Shown piece after piece: positions 32,504-43,073 of a stretch of DNA of 64,000 bases. The DNA lies in assembly GCF_963576675.1 (NCBI RefSeq), contig NC_088912.1:101089895-101153894 (forward strand). Direction: 5' to 3'. The stretch is from Euphorbia lathyris. Lineage: Eukaryota > Streptophyta > Magnoliopsida > Malpighiales > Euphorbiaceae. How positions within the stretch are numbered: the first letter of the stretch is position 1; each line of letters begins with the position of its first letter. A program made the position numbers and the translations under genes. Under the pieces are notes generated by a model. It was given only the letters and a program-made list of their open reading frames with translations, was not told the origin of the DNA and made no database searches.

Positions 32504-33662
32504 TTAGATTACAACATTTTCAGAAGAATTTGCAAAAGCAAGAAACTCAGGATCATGTTGAAGAACATCCATGGTGGTCTCACCTAATGTGCTCCATGCC
32601 TCAAATGCATTGCTTCTTCTTCTTCCCGTATCCATAAGAATCACATCATTTGAATCACCACTCATCTCTCCACATACTCCAACCCAAATAGGCTCCCCCC
32701 ATCCGAAATCAATCTCATTAAAACCTAAAGAATTCCAACTTGCACAGGTAAACATATGAGGATTATTCTCCATGGAAGCCTCTACAAGCTCATCTTTGTC
32801 TCTTAAAATGGCTGCACACCCTTCATCACCTGACATAGTCTTTACATATTCACTATTGATTTTTCCTACACTTTCTTGTAATAAACTCACCAACTGATTC
32901 ATCTCCATCTCCATCTCGTCAGGATTATACCTTGCATTTGAATGCAAAACCAGGTTTCCGATTGAATGTGACATTCGTGGATTGGTTAGTCTTCGGATAT
33001 TGACTGATTGAATCATCACAGATGGCCGAATGGAGGAACCAGATATTCTATTGCAAGCTTTCATAGCACATTTCCATATGAAAGCACTTAATGCTTGAAC
33101 TCGAGTTGGATTCTCTACCAACTCACTTCTTCCTTTTGTCCTCAAAGCATCTATTGCATTCGCATCGAACACGAATCGCCTTGTCTTGCAAGCGCGTTCA
33201 CCGAACCAAATGCTATTGGTCAATGACGTATAGCGAGAAGACAATGATTTCTGCGGTGGAAACATCGATGAAGCCTCGGATAGGCTAGGCTGTATGAGGT
33301 TTTTATAGGAACCACTAAAATTGGCTGCCCATGTCTTAAGAAAGGAACCGGATGTTATTCCATCCATGATCTTGTGGGACCAACACAGGCCGAGAGCAAT
33401 GCTGCCGCAGTCGAAAACATTCACTTGCACAGCTAGTTGTGGTATTGTTGGATCAAGTTGTCTGTCGAAATTTTGGTATGGAAGGAGCCAACGTTTCTAT
33501 TTGATGATGTCTGAGGAAACCCGACAAATGACAGTTTACTCGAGCTTCGAAATAAGGAACACCCACGTTGAAGTTGTCGATTGAGTGTTGGAGAGTGACC
33601 ATTTTAGTTGAGCTGTGATTTGGGTGTTTTTCATATGAAAATTCTTAGTGTTATAGAAGAGA
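32504..33662 (-). pseudogene. BAHD acyltransferase pseudogene, copy 3 (C-terminal part)
   Basis: A 308-codon open frame (33430-32504) contains the intact active-site motif SHKIMDG, the whole middle and C-terminal half, and the structural motif DFGWGEPIWVG, ending ...SSENVVI. Upstream, the N-terminal part continues to 33679 but has lost about 46 bp relative to copy 4 around 33583, which shifts the frame. It is then cut by an LTR element; the first codons resume at 35562-35660. Of the four copies, this one has the best-preserved C-terminal half. Expression of a truncated protein from the internal Met is possible but the N-terminal domain would be missing. Confidence 0.93.
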
Positions 33663-33679
33663 ATTAGGAGTATAAGTGG

Positions 33680-33960
33680 TGTTGGATCAAATAAATAAAC
33701 TTTCAGAGGTACAGAGGAAGAGTATAATTGCTGGAAGAAATTCTCTTATGATTCTCTTGCCTTACTACTTTGTATTGATAGGTATTTATAGATTACAAAC
33801 ATGACTCTTAGTAAACCACATTAACTCTCTATAAATACAGATACAAACACAGGTACAGAAATGACTCTTGGACACTCTATAAATACAGATACAGAAATGA
33901 CTCTTGGATAATACACTGAACCAAATTAAGACTATTAATTATAAGTTTATTATTTCAACA
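33680..33960 (-). repeat. 3' LTR of the gene-bearing element
   Basis: 281 bp, TGTTGGATCAA to TTTCAACA on the plus strand. It contains several 'tctataaatacagata' phrases. It differs from the other LTR at one base (cacaggtac against cacatgtac). Confidence 0.92.
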
Positions 33961-34080
33961 CACCCCCTTAAACTTATAATTTTTTTATCCCTTTCGTAAC
34001 ACCAAAAACAGTCGGTAGTCTGTAATCTGTTTAAATCTTTAAACTTCATCTCTTCACTCTAGCTTCCATCAACCCCATAA

Positions 34081-35238
34081 TTATCTCCAACGTTTTCTTC
34101 GAAATTCATTGTTATAGACATCTTCATGGTAGCTTCCATCATCCCCATTAGTATCTCCATCATTTTCTTCTTCCTCATCATCATCATCTTCGTTAGTACC
34201 ATCAACATCACTATTATCACTGTCAACTGATATTTTGGGGTTTGGATGTGGAACATAACTTGTAGTGTACCTTCTACATGACATTGACATAATACTACTC
34301 ATGTCAATTACACCGAGTTCTTTCACTCTTTCCTTTCTCTTTTCAACTTCCTTGACTTCTTTTTCAGATGCTTTTGATGACAATCCTTCATTGGAAAATG
34401 TCTCCTTCAATTCCTTCATTAGCTTGACCTCACATTTGTTCTCAAGCACTTGCTTGATTTTATCAAAGGCTTTCTCAATACCTTCTGCACTTGTGTTGTC
34501 TTTTGCTTCTTCTTCCACATGCTTGCTCTGCTTCTCTTCTGATACTTTGATTTCTTTTTCAAGCCTCTACCTCTTCTTAGATACTTTCGAATTTTGCACA
34601 TTTTTCTTCTCTGGTTTTACTTCTTCATCTTCATCCTGATCGTCGTCTCTGTCTGAAGACTCTGAATTCTCATCAGCCCATTGCAATACCTCATCTATAT
34701 GATTGCTTATATATTTGTTGAATGGATCAAGTGCAAATTTCTCAATTCCCATATCTTCCTCTAACAGTCGACAAAGACGGACCGTTGTAAGTTCCTCATA
34801 ATTGGCTTTAATATAGGAAACTCTCTTCATCATGGCCTTGCTAATGTTGAACTTACTTGGAACTTCTTTCTTCTTACTGACTGGATCAGTTTCTGGCAAA
34901 AGACCCATCACAGGAGAATCTTCCATTTTCTCCTCATCATCAGATATTTGTTCTTGTACCTTCGCATGTCTTTCACCAATTTCTCCTAAATCCTCAGAAT
35001 TCTCATCATCATCATTTTCTAAGGATTCCACCAAACATTGCATGACAAATTTCTTCTGTCCATCCAATGTATATTTCTCCAATCCCAATTCCTTCTCCAA
35101 CAACCTCCTGATCTCCTCGAAGGTCAAAGAATCTACTTGTTCTTTGATGTCATCTATGCATAAGCGCATAGCTTTCCAAATCTGGGACTTGGTCTCCCAC
35201 GAATCAATGGCGATTTCTCTTTTCACCATGATTCTCAA
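34081..35238 (-). pseudogene. Captured DEK_C/CHZ-domain chromatin protein gene (one internal stop)
   Basis: One frame of 386 codons, broken once by a TAG at 34567-34569. Residues about 18-75 and 134-187 are two DEK_C-type domains (SLTFEEIRRLLEKELGLEKY; LTTVRLCRLLEEDMGIEKF). Acidic and basic linkers follow. The second part has a coiled-coil-like lysine/glutamate stretch, then GVIDMSSIMSMSCRR, resembling the CHZ histone-chaperone motif, and an acidic tail of D and E runs. This order matches plant DEK_C plus CHZ proteins (the Arabidopsis At1g44780/At4g08310 type), which bind histones in the nucleus. That match is from memory of the family. There are no introns, so capture through mRNA is likely. 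The start codon lies 37 bases inside the LTR, where gag begins in the related Copia. Confidence 0.82.
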
Positions 35239-35275
35239 TTTTCAGGAGAATTTTTGTCTGGCTCTGATACCAATT

Positions 35276-35556
35276 TGTTGGATCAAATAAATAAACTTTC
35301 AGAGGTACAGAGGAAGAGTATAATTGCTGGAAGAAATTCTCTTATGATTCTCTTGCCTTACTACTTTGTATTGATAGGTATTTATAGATTACAAACATGA
35401 CTCTTAGTAAACCACATTAACTCTCTATAAATACAGATACAAACACATGTACAGAAATGACTCTTGGACACTCTATAAATACAGATACAGAAATGACTCT
35501 TGGATAATACACTGAACCAAATTAAGACTATTAATTATAAGTTTATTATTTCAACA
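35276..35556 (-). repeat. 5' LTR of the gene-bearing element
   Basis: 281 bp, same ends as the copy at 33680. As the 5' LTR it should hold the promoter. The minus strand has TATA-like 'tatttatagag' motifs and the primer site lies directly inside. Confidence 0.92.
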
Positions 35557-35561
35557 AGTGG

Positions 35562-35660
35562 TGGGTATAAGCTGGTCTAAAAGGCAGAGATTGAAAGGTT
35601 TCAGATCATGAACATGTGAAGAAGATGGTCTTATGCTTTCTACGGATATAACTGAAACTT
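35562..35660 (-). pseudogene. BAHD copy 3, first codons
   Basis: From the ATG at 35660 the minus strand encodes the start of the BAHD protein (MEVSVISVESIRPSSS.VHDLKPFNLC), up to the LTR-element insertion. It joins to 33679 after removal of the 1.88-kb insert. The upstream flank matches that of copy 4. Confidence 0.88.
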
Positions 35661-35950
35661 CCATTTCAATGTTCAATCAGAAACAAATGCTAAAAAATTT
35701 AAAGGAAGTTACCCCTGTATAGCTTTAGATATTATAATTGTTGTAGGCACTATTACCGTTGCCACCCATCTCATTATTTACTTTTTACTGTCATACTGGT
35801 TGTAGGCACCATTAGTGGCTATCTCGTTAATTGTCAAAACGATTTGGGTTCTGTCTAACCGCATCTAAAGTTTATACTCGCATACATGCCACATCATCCA
35901 TTTAATAAACTATATTTTATTAAACTATCTAACTCCAATAGTTAACCTTT

Positions 35951-36328
35951 AGATTAAATAATGTATTAGTCCCTTAATTTTTACCTAACACACTGTTTAG
36001 TCGTCTTATTTTGAAGAACACATTTTAAGGTCTCTATTTTTGCCAATATTAATCCTTTGGTCCGTTTGTCCATTTTTTTTAGATTTTTAATCGAACATAT
36101 CTTAGAATTTAGGAAAGCCACAACACAGTACAAAATGATCATGTTACTTTGTTATCTTATATTTGTATGTTTACATTAAATATAACGGTTACAAGTCTAG
36201 AAAAACTAAACAAAATGACCAAAGTGTTAATATTGGCAAAAACTATGGACCTTATAATGTGTTTTTCAAAATAGGGGACTAAACAGTGTGATAGGTAAAA
36301 AGTAGGGGACTAATAAATTACTTACCCT
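35951..36328. mobile_element. Long-TIR MITE, 378 bp
   Basis: Inverted repeats of about 140 bp, left 'agattaaataatgtattag' and right (reversed) 'agggtaagtaatttattag'. Flanks AACCTTT and AAACTTT are a probable 7-bp duplication with one change. A degraded relative lies in the CACTA element at 23110-23290. Confidence 0.75.
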
Positions 36329-36811
36329 AAACTTTATAATCACTCAATCATAATGGATCCACCAATTAATTAAACATATCATAATATTAGGTTATCTTAT
36401 AGTTATTTATTGATTGGTGAGTTAATTGGGTATTATGGATATAGTTTGGAATCGAATTTCATGCTTCAAATGTAAAATTAAAAGTTTTGGTTAAGTATTA
36501 AAAAAAGTTAAATTTTATAGGGTTCAAAATGAACTATTTCCCTTATTGGGAAGATCAATAATACAAATCAAAATTTGTGTTTTCGTAGTAGTTAATTTGT
36601 ATGATTAAAAAATGTGAAAAAGAATTACCAAAATGTCATGTAATTTTTATAATAAAAAAATATAAAATAAAAATCAATATTTACATGATCTTAAAACTTG
36701 ACAAGTGTTCATCATGCATGCTTTCCATTATGCATGCATATACCTAAAGCTCTCACATGAAAATAAGTTTATTATTATTATTAATTGAAGTATTTCGTTA
36801 CTTTTTAATTT

Positions 36812-36877
<66 letters not shown>

Positions 36878-37850
36878 TAATAGTGGTTTTAATTTAAGAT
36901 ACTGGTTTACGCCATTTTTCTCTAGCAATATTTTATTTTAGAATTTTATATTAATTCTAAGAATTTTTAATTTTATTGCAAAAATAAGTAATTACTAAAA
37001 AAAGACTTTTCATAAATTGTTAATATGAATTAGTATGTCAGCTACCCATGTCAAATAAATGAGGTGGTGGCTTTCATGCATAAATTTTTAAATAATTAAA
37101 AAATGCATATTGAAATGTGTCATGCAAGATGAGATGTGGCATTCATGCATACCAAAGAAAAAGGTTAGTATATTTATAAATCTATTTAAAAAAAAGATAT
37201 ATTCATCCATACATTGTTTCCTTATGGACCAATAAAAAAAAAAGAAAAAAAAAGAGATAGAATAAAGTGAAATTAAGAGTGTGAATGAGAGAACGTTAGT
37301 AGTAAATTGAGTTAATTGAGAATATCTAGACACTTCATTTCATAGTTTAAATGGTGAAAATCAGAGTGCAAAGTCTTTAAGACGGGTTTGTATATTAGAC
37401 AGATTTTGAGACTCGGGTTGTGTCTTTCGTCGATTAATTGCTGAAGTAAGTAATTTATCAACTACCTTTTTATAATTTTGAGTATATATACATATATGTT
37501 AAGTTATCTTTATAAATTTTATTTCTTAAGGTGAATATTTGATTTTAAGATGATTAAAATAGTGTTTTTGATAACTTATAATTTATGAAATAAAGTTTAT
37601 ATGTATGATCACAAGATATATCATGAAATTATAATATTTTTAGTATCTATCAAGAGTAATCCGGATAGGTGGTTTTAATGAAAAACCGTATTTAGTGAGA
37701 AATATGGCATGTATATAGAGTTGAAAGACCTATCGAGTATGACAAAGAAGTGTTGAGTAAGACCATGCGGGTTAGGCAAAATTATGAGATATCTCGATTC
37801 TATTATATTGTGGGGATTGATACATACAAAGATTTTCCCTAGGATGGATA

Positions 37851-38006
37851 CGGTTTATGAAGTATTTATTGATATACGTTTTATGAAGTATTTATTGATA
37901 TACATTTCTTGAAGTATTCATTGATATACGGTTTACAAAGTGTTTATTGATATAGGATTTATGAAGTATATATTGATATACGGTTATGAAGTATTTATTA
38001 ATATAC
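37851..38006 (+). repeat. Minisatellite, about 26-bp unit, six copies
   Basis: Degenerate copies of 'ggtttatgaagtatttattgatatac', including variants such as 'atttcttgaagtattcattgatatac'. Confidence 0.85.
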
Positions 38007-38298
38007 AATTGATTTGAGTAAATGGTTAATTGCAAATCTATTTATTTTGTATAGTTGAGATTTTAAAGAAATAAATACATATAACTATTTTGAACACAAA
38101 TTTTGGTATTAAGTATTTTAATACAATGATTTACATCTTGACAATGTGGGATAATTTAAAAAATAATGTTATAACAAGCTTATGATATTTTAAATTGCAT
38201 ATTTGGTTAAAAGTATTATTTTGATTATTTTATTATATGATTTAATCCATAAAATGTTTATTTTTAAGAATATGAATTTTATATGATGCATTTTGGAA

Positions 38299-38303
<5 letters not shown>

Positions 38304-38356
<53 letters not shown>
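38304..38356. repeat. (AT)n microsatellite
   Basis: About 26 uninterrupted AT repeats. A similar (TA)n tract lies at 36826-36873. Confidence 0.95.
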
Positions 38357-38358
<2 letters not shown>

Positions 38359-38425
38359 GTAGTTTATAATTGCTTACTGAGATTTTTGTCTCACGTTTTC
38401 AAATGTTTTAATGTTTTTAGGGGAG

Positions 38426-38862
38426 AAAGTACAAGATATAGAGAAGGTTATCGACCGATTAGGCGAGGATTGGAGGTTGTTGCGCATTATTAGAATTATC
38501 ATTAGAACTTTAGTATTTCAATTGTAATATAATGAAGTTCGTAAATATGTTGAGGTTCTTGAATGACTAATGTAGTAGGAATATAAATTTATTTAGAATA
38601 TATATTTAAGAGGAATGCCTAGAAAAAATGTTTTCAAATATATATTTAAGAGGAATGACTAAAGTACAAGATATAGAGAAGGTTATCGACCGATTAGGCG
38701 AGGATTGGAGGTTGTTGCGCATTGTTAGAATTATCATTAGAACTTTAGTATTTCAATTGTAATATAATGAAGTTCGTAAATATGTTGAGGTTCTTGAATG
38801 ACTAATGTAGTAGGAATATAAATTTATTTAGAATATATATTTAAGAGGAATGCCTAGAAAAA
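38426..38862 (+). repeat. 235-bp tandem duplication at the 3' side of the LARD LTR
   Basis: 'aaagtacaagatatagagaa' starts at 38426 and again at 38661. The next 200 bases are almost identical, with about one substitution (cgcattattag / cgcattgttag). Confidence 0.92.
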
Positions 38863-38969
38863 AAATGATATTATGATATTTGGATAATTTGGAGACTCTT
38901 AAGTGTTGATTGTGATCTTTCTATTTCACGCCTGATACCGATTGAGGTCGTTTAGGGTCGGATGTGACA

Positions 38970-41217
38970 GTTTGGTATTAGAGCTTAGCTTAAATTCTTC
39001 AGATCTAAGGTTGATAATAAGTGAGAAATATGAATTTTTAGTCATAGCTAAGAAATAATTTGGAATTTTTTTTGGATTGACTAACTAGCTAATGAGGTGT
39101 AAAAATGAGATTTGGTGGTTAGTATTTGGTGATATGAGTTACATACATGATATTAAGTATGACTTGAAATTGATATTTGAGAGTTTAATAATTAGTGTAT
39201 AACTATATATATTAGATGTTAAATAAGACTAGAAGACTTTGAAATAATATGACGAGTTTATGTTCTTAAGAGTATACGTGATCGAGGAAATGATAAATTG
39301 ATGAATTAGAGATATTAGATATAAGTTTGAGGAAAATAAAAAATTTACTAATTATTATGGAGTTTGACTAATATTTTGGAAATTATAATAGACACTAATT
39401 TTGAATTAGCATAAATAGTCGAGGATATGTATATTTCAAATTGAAATTATATAGTACCTTCATTGATAATAGTTAAGTAATTTTTAGTTGAAGTTTGTGT
39501 GATTATAGTTTAAGTTTATATAAAGATCAAATTGAGTATTTATAGTCAAATAAGAAAATCAAATGACATTATAGATTTATTGACTTTTATGTATGTGTTT
39601 GCACCATAATTTAATTTTTTGGCACTTATATATTTTTAATATATTAATTGGCCTAACTTACGTCTAAGTAGATTTCTTAAGTGTGAACCTTAGGGGAAAC
39701 CAATTTCCTAAGGTGAACCTCGGAGGAAACCTAAGGTAAATTAAAAGGAAACTCAGAAGGTCATTCAATATTTTAACGTGTATTTTGTGAGCCAATTAGA
39801 AAGCAGGAAAGTTAGAAGGCGTCATAATCAATTTCATTGTGAAAGTCAAAGTGGGGCAGTTATTCAAGACGTGGCTTGAATGTGGAGAACGTGACTTATG
39901 GAAGCAAGCATGAAGTTATCCCAACGTCTATTAAAGGAAGAAATCACGATGAAAAAGGGACAACTCGACAACTCAACACACCCAAACAAAACTCTAGCAC
40001 AAATTATCTCTAGACTCCAGCAATTTAGAATTCTCAGATTCAGTTTTTCCCTTTTCAAGTTTATTTCTCATTCTGTAGACATTCAGTTTAATTTCAATCC
40101 AAGCACTTCATTTCCTATCAATTTTATTTTGTTTGTTCATAATCATTTATGTAAGGTTAGTATCGTTTTGATAATCGAATCCTTTAAAATATTAGGTCTC
40201 TTTATTCCTTACAGTCGTTTGATATTTAGAAGTTAGAAAGCACACTCAATTTCATTCCATAGTTCGAGAATACTATAAATTCTTTGGCACACCCGCAATT
40301 TCCCACAAAAAGCCAAACAGTATGTAAAGATATCATTTGGAGTTTGTAAAAAACATTGATTATCGTAATTTAGGTACTCTGTATTCCTTGGTTATATGGT
40401 TTGGAGAAAATATTGGAGTTTATTTAGATTGATAAATGGTATATATAGTGGTGATTATAAAAAAAATAGCATATTAGCTCAGTTGATTTTAAGGAATTAA
40501 ATGGAAAATTATAAGAGTGATAATGATATTAAGATTTTATGAAATGAGTCTTATTGATAGGAAATTATATTATAATAATAAGGTTTATATTTGATTGATG
40601 ATGATGATTGAAGTTAATAATACGAATCATGATTGGAGTGAAAAATTATAGATACATGTATTGTTATTATGATGAAATAAATTATATATTGATGCAAATC
40701 ATTGATTCAGATTATTTGAAGTATAAGAAAATATAATATCGTACATATTAGTGGTTCAAATGTGATTTTTTTCCCTTATAGAAACCTATAGAATTTTGAG
40801 ATAAGTGAAATATATTTGATATATATGCAATTGTTAAAATCCATTGTGATTTGAATTTATTAAAATGAAAATTGGTTTAATGCTAGGAGGATATGAGCAT
40901 AAAATGTATCATATTATATAAAATTGAACAAATGATATTTGAAGTTTTATTGTGGATTTATTGGTGATGGAAACTATGTTGAAGTTTAGAGTTACTCAGC
41001 GTTATATATAAATGATTGTTACAGAGATGTCGATATTGATAAATTATGAAGTTAATAGAAGTAAACATTAGAATTTATGGTCTCCTAATGATTATGGATA
41101 ATATTAATCTTAGTGATTTTAAATAACTTCATGATCTTGAAGATTGTTTGAGGAAAAAAATTAAGATAATTATAGAATATGAATTTCGAGGACGGAATTA
41201 TTTAAGGTGGGGAGAAT
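38970..41217 (+). mobile_element. Internal region of the LARD-like element, no coding capacity
   Basis: It starts with a primer-site-like TTTGGTATTAGAGC and ends with 'tttcgaggacggaattatttaaggtggggagaat', the standard pre-LTR block of plant Gypsy elements, followed by TGTCACATCC. I see no gag or pol domain in any frame over 2.2 kb. It should depend on another element for movement. Confidence 0.75.
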
Positions 41218-41342
41218 TGTCACATCCGTGTCTTTAATTTTAGTTATTATACCCTAATATTAGGTTGCTTTATAGTTATTTATTGATTGGTGAGGTAATT
41301 GGGTATTATGGATATAGTTTGGAAGCAAATTTTCATGCTTCA
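41218..41342 (+). mobile_element. Start of the LARD 3' LTR, cut off
   Basis: It begins TGTCACATCCGTG and matches 36380-36475 ('atattaggtt.c.ttatagttatttattgattgg'), then stops at 'catgcttca', where unrelated sequence beginning CACTATGC takes over. Confidence 0.75.
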
Positions 41343-41851
41343 CACTATGCTATTTTGCCTTTCACATAACACAAGATACATGACACACATTTGTTTTCGT
41401 ATCGTCTGAATTTTTTTCGTGACAGTATTTTAACATTCTATCATCTAAAGGCTTAAATAAAAACGCGCTCGATTCTCAAATGACGTTACGATTATAGTCT
41501 TTTGTCATCTAAAAAAACGCGATTTTGATGGAAAAGTCACTTAATCATCAGATGACACTTATTAAATTGAACTGTCAGTGTGTCGAGTCAATAAAAATCT
41601 AAAATTTTCTAACTTTCACGGGTGGAGCAAAAAGTATCTAAAAATTGAATGCGCCCCCAAAACTCCAAATATATCATTTTACCCCTTTTCCCTCTTTTCT
41701 ATCTTTACTGTAAACCTAGTTTGGTCTTCTTTCTCGTTGATATTTCTCTTTTCCATCTCTCCTCTCTATCAATTTCTTCAGGTTATGGGTTTATGTTCGA
41801 CTTAGGCTCATGCTCAAAAACCTCCTTCGGCTATTTCTAACCAGAGTTTAA

Positions 41852-41977
41852 ATGGATACGGACGTGACCATGGTACCAGCTAGTGAAGGCAGTTCGAGCA
41901 TCACCAGACCTTCTTCTTCTGCCAAGAAACCTACACAATCTAAAATAAAAAAGTGGGACCTCGCTCTTTGGGCCTGA
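41852..41977 (+). pseudogene. RBX1: RBX1 (RING-box protein 1) exon 1 fragment
   Basis: The frame reads [16 protein letters not shown], then a serine-rich stretch with KK, and ends in [10 protein letters not shown] before a TGA. This is the N-terminal part of plant RBX1, the RING subunit of cullin-RING ubiquitin ligases, up to the point where the protein continues ALWAWDIV. The tryptophan codon after ALWA is TGA, and a splice-donor-like GGTCTG follows, so the fragment ends at an exon border. The RING domain (zinc-binding C/H residues) is absent. It is a non-functional captured or duplicated exon. Confidence 0.8.
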
Positions 41978-42454
41978 GGTCTGTTCCTAAATCTCTAAAA
42001 CCTTTTCCATTTAGCTATGTTGGTGGTATGACCACGCTTTTTTTTAAAACCATAACCTTAATTTATTGAATTTGGGGTTTTTTGTTTATAATTATTGTTG
42101 ATTGATATCTCTTTATGTTAATTGTGTATTCATTTGTACAGTGAGTTCCTTGATTCGTATGAAACATTAGTTTTATATATGAAATGCAAGAGATAGAAAA
42201 TGCAACCAGACAAACAAATTTGTCGTTTGTCTTTTATAGCTCTTTTTTATATCTTCTCTCTTAACTGGTTGTTTTGGATATTAATATTGTCACAGCTGGG
42301 ATGAAGGTCATTGAGGCTTGAGTTGTAAATTATGGTTTGCTTGAGTTGTAATAATGATTATATGAATTTTGGAAGACTATGTTCTACCTGTAATATATAT
42401 TGAATGGTTTCTCTATCTTTTTTCTTTTTCCTTTTTCCCCCCTTTGCAATTTAG

Positions 42455-42726
42455 GTGTCTTTTTGCTTATGGGCCAGCTCTTGGTGCTAAGGGTGTAAAT
42501 ATTATGGCTTTCTGTAAGGATTACAATTTCAAAACAGCTGATAAAGCCGGCTATATCATTCCTGTTGAAATTACAGTCTATGATGTTAGTTCATTCAATC
42601 GATCCTTGCCTTTTGTTTTGATGGGTTTTCTGTTTGTAATTTTGATGTGATGTTATTTTCAGGATAGAAGCTTCACTTTCATTTTGAAGACACCACCTTC
42701 CACCGTTTTACTACTTAAGGCTACAT
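42455..42726 (+). pseudogene. PRPL11: Plastid ribosomal protein L11 fragment (two exons)
   Basis: Exon A (42455-42584) encodes [19 protein letters not shown] and continues to IPVEITVYD. Exon B (42663-42726) begins DRSFTFILKTPP. Both match the bacterial/plastid type of ribosomal protein L11, which binds 23S rRNA at the GTPase centre. The intron between them has GT (42585) and AG (42662) ends, and exon B ends at a GTATGC donor. A pyrimidine-rich tract and AG precede exon A. The first 15 bases of exon A no longer fit the usual PPVGPALG context. N- and C-terminal exons are absent. Confidence 0.88.
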
Positions 42727-42894
42727 GTATGCTTGTGTTATAATGTTACTCACCAGCTATTTGATGTTTTTCCCATAAGAGTATTTGTGCCATTCGATCT
42801 TTGTTTACTTGCCTGATGACCTTTGTTTGTTGATCCCCTTAGATTTTATTGACCAATGTTGCATCCTTCCATCTTAATTAGCAATCAGGAATGG

Positions 42895-43071
42895 TTATAG
42901 ACCACCTGACAATTAAAATCATTTGTGGTTTTGTGCTCATGATGATGTTTGGGAAGCTCTTAAGTGGGTAAAGTCTAGAACTTGGCTTCAAAGTGGAAAG
43001 GACTCAAAAGTTCATGTATATTTGGGTGGAGATAGTTCAGGAGGTAACATTGCCCATCATGCAGCGGTAAG
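42895..43071 (+). pseudogene. GID1: Gibberellin receptor GID1 fragment
   Basis: The frame encodes ALKWVKSRTWLQSGKDSKVH followed by VYLGGDSSGGNIAHHAAVR, which is the central part of GID1-type carboxylesterase-like receptors including the conserved GDSSGGN motif around the former nucleophile elbow. Upstream, 'GYRPPDN' followed by a stop and a frame-disturbed stretch corresponds to the YRRSPENRYPC region. It breaks off at VR, where the Athila LTR starts (43074). The N-terminal lid and the HGG motif region are absent. It is not functional. Confidence 0.85.
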
Positions 43072-43073
43072 AG

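Larger units (their letters stand above)
33680..35556 (-). mobile_element. LTR retrotransposon carrying a captured host gene (DEK_C/CHZ-like)
   Basis: Two 281-bp LTRs (33680-33960 and 35276-35556) differ at one position by eye. A 5-bp duplication AGTGG flanks the element (33675-33679 and 35557-35561). On the minus strand, a primer site TTGGTATCAGAGC (35273-35261) follows the right LTR, and a purine tract TTTAAGGGGG precedes the left LTR. All parts needed in cis are present. There is no gag, protease, integrase or RT. The interior is filled by one host-type coding sequence. The LTR and leader match the Copia family whose 5' end is at 30545, so it was probably mobilised in trans by that family. 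Confidence 0.93.
30810..35760 (-). repeat. BAHD segmental duplication, unit 3
   Basis: Homology to unit 2 begins near 30810, continues through the 3' flank (32000-32500) and the gene, and includes upstream flank to about 35760. A hAT-like element and a gene-bearing LTR element are inserted in it. Confidence 0.75.
36350..38969 (+). mobile_element. 5' LTR of a large non-autonomous Gypsy-like (LARD) element
   Basis: The right end GATGTGACA is followed by a primer-site-like TTTGGTATTAGAGC. The early part (36380-36475) matches the start of the 3' LTR at 41218. The precise 5' border is eroded. Within it lie (TA)n tracts at 36826-36873 and 38304-38356, a 26-bp minisatellite, and a 235-bp tandem duplication. 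A second copy of its middle occurs at 58274-58800. Confidence 0.7.
41343..43073 (+). mobile_element. Segment with fragments of three host genes (type of carrier unknown)
   Basis: Three unrelated plant gene fragments lie in the same direction within 1.2 kb: RBX1 exon 1, two exons of plastid L11, and part of GID1, with intron sequence kept. The left edge begins CACTATGC and the next 250 bases repeat short phrases of the type 'tcatctaaa' and 'cagatgacac', which would suit a CACTA element's subterminal region. A Helitron or Mutator-like carrier is also possible. The right end is cut off by the Athila LTR, so the carrier cannot be proved. Confidence 0.7.

Noticed and set aside
34265..34639. Serine/phenylalanine-rich plus-strand frame
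   Set aside because: It is the antisense shadow of the captured DEK_C/CHZ-like gene.
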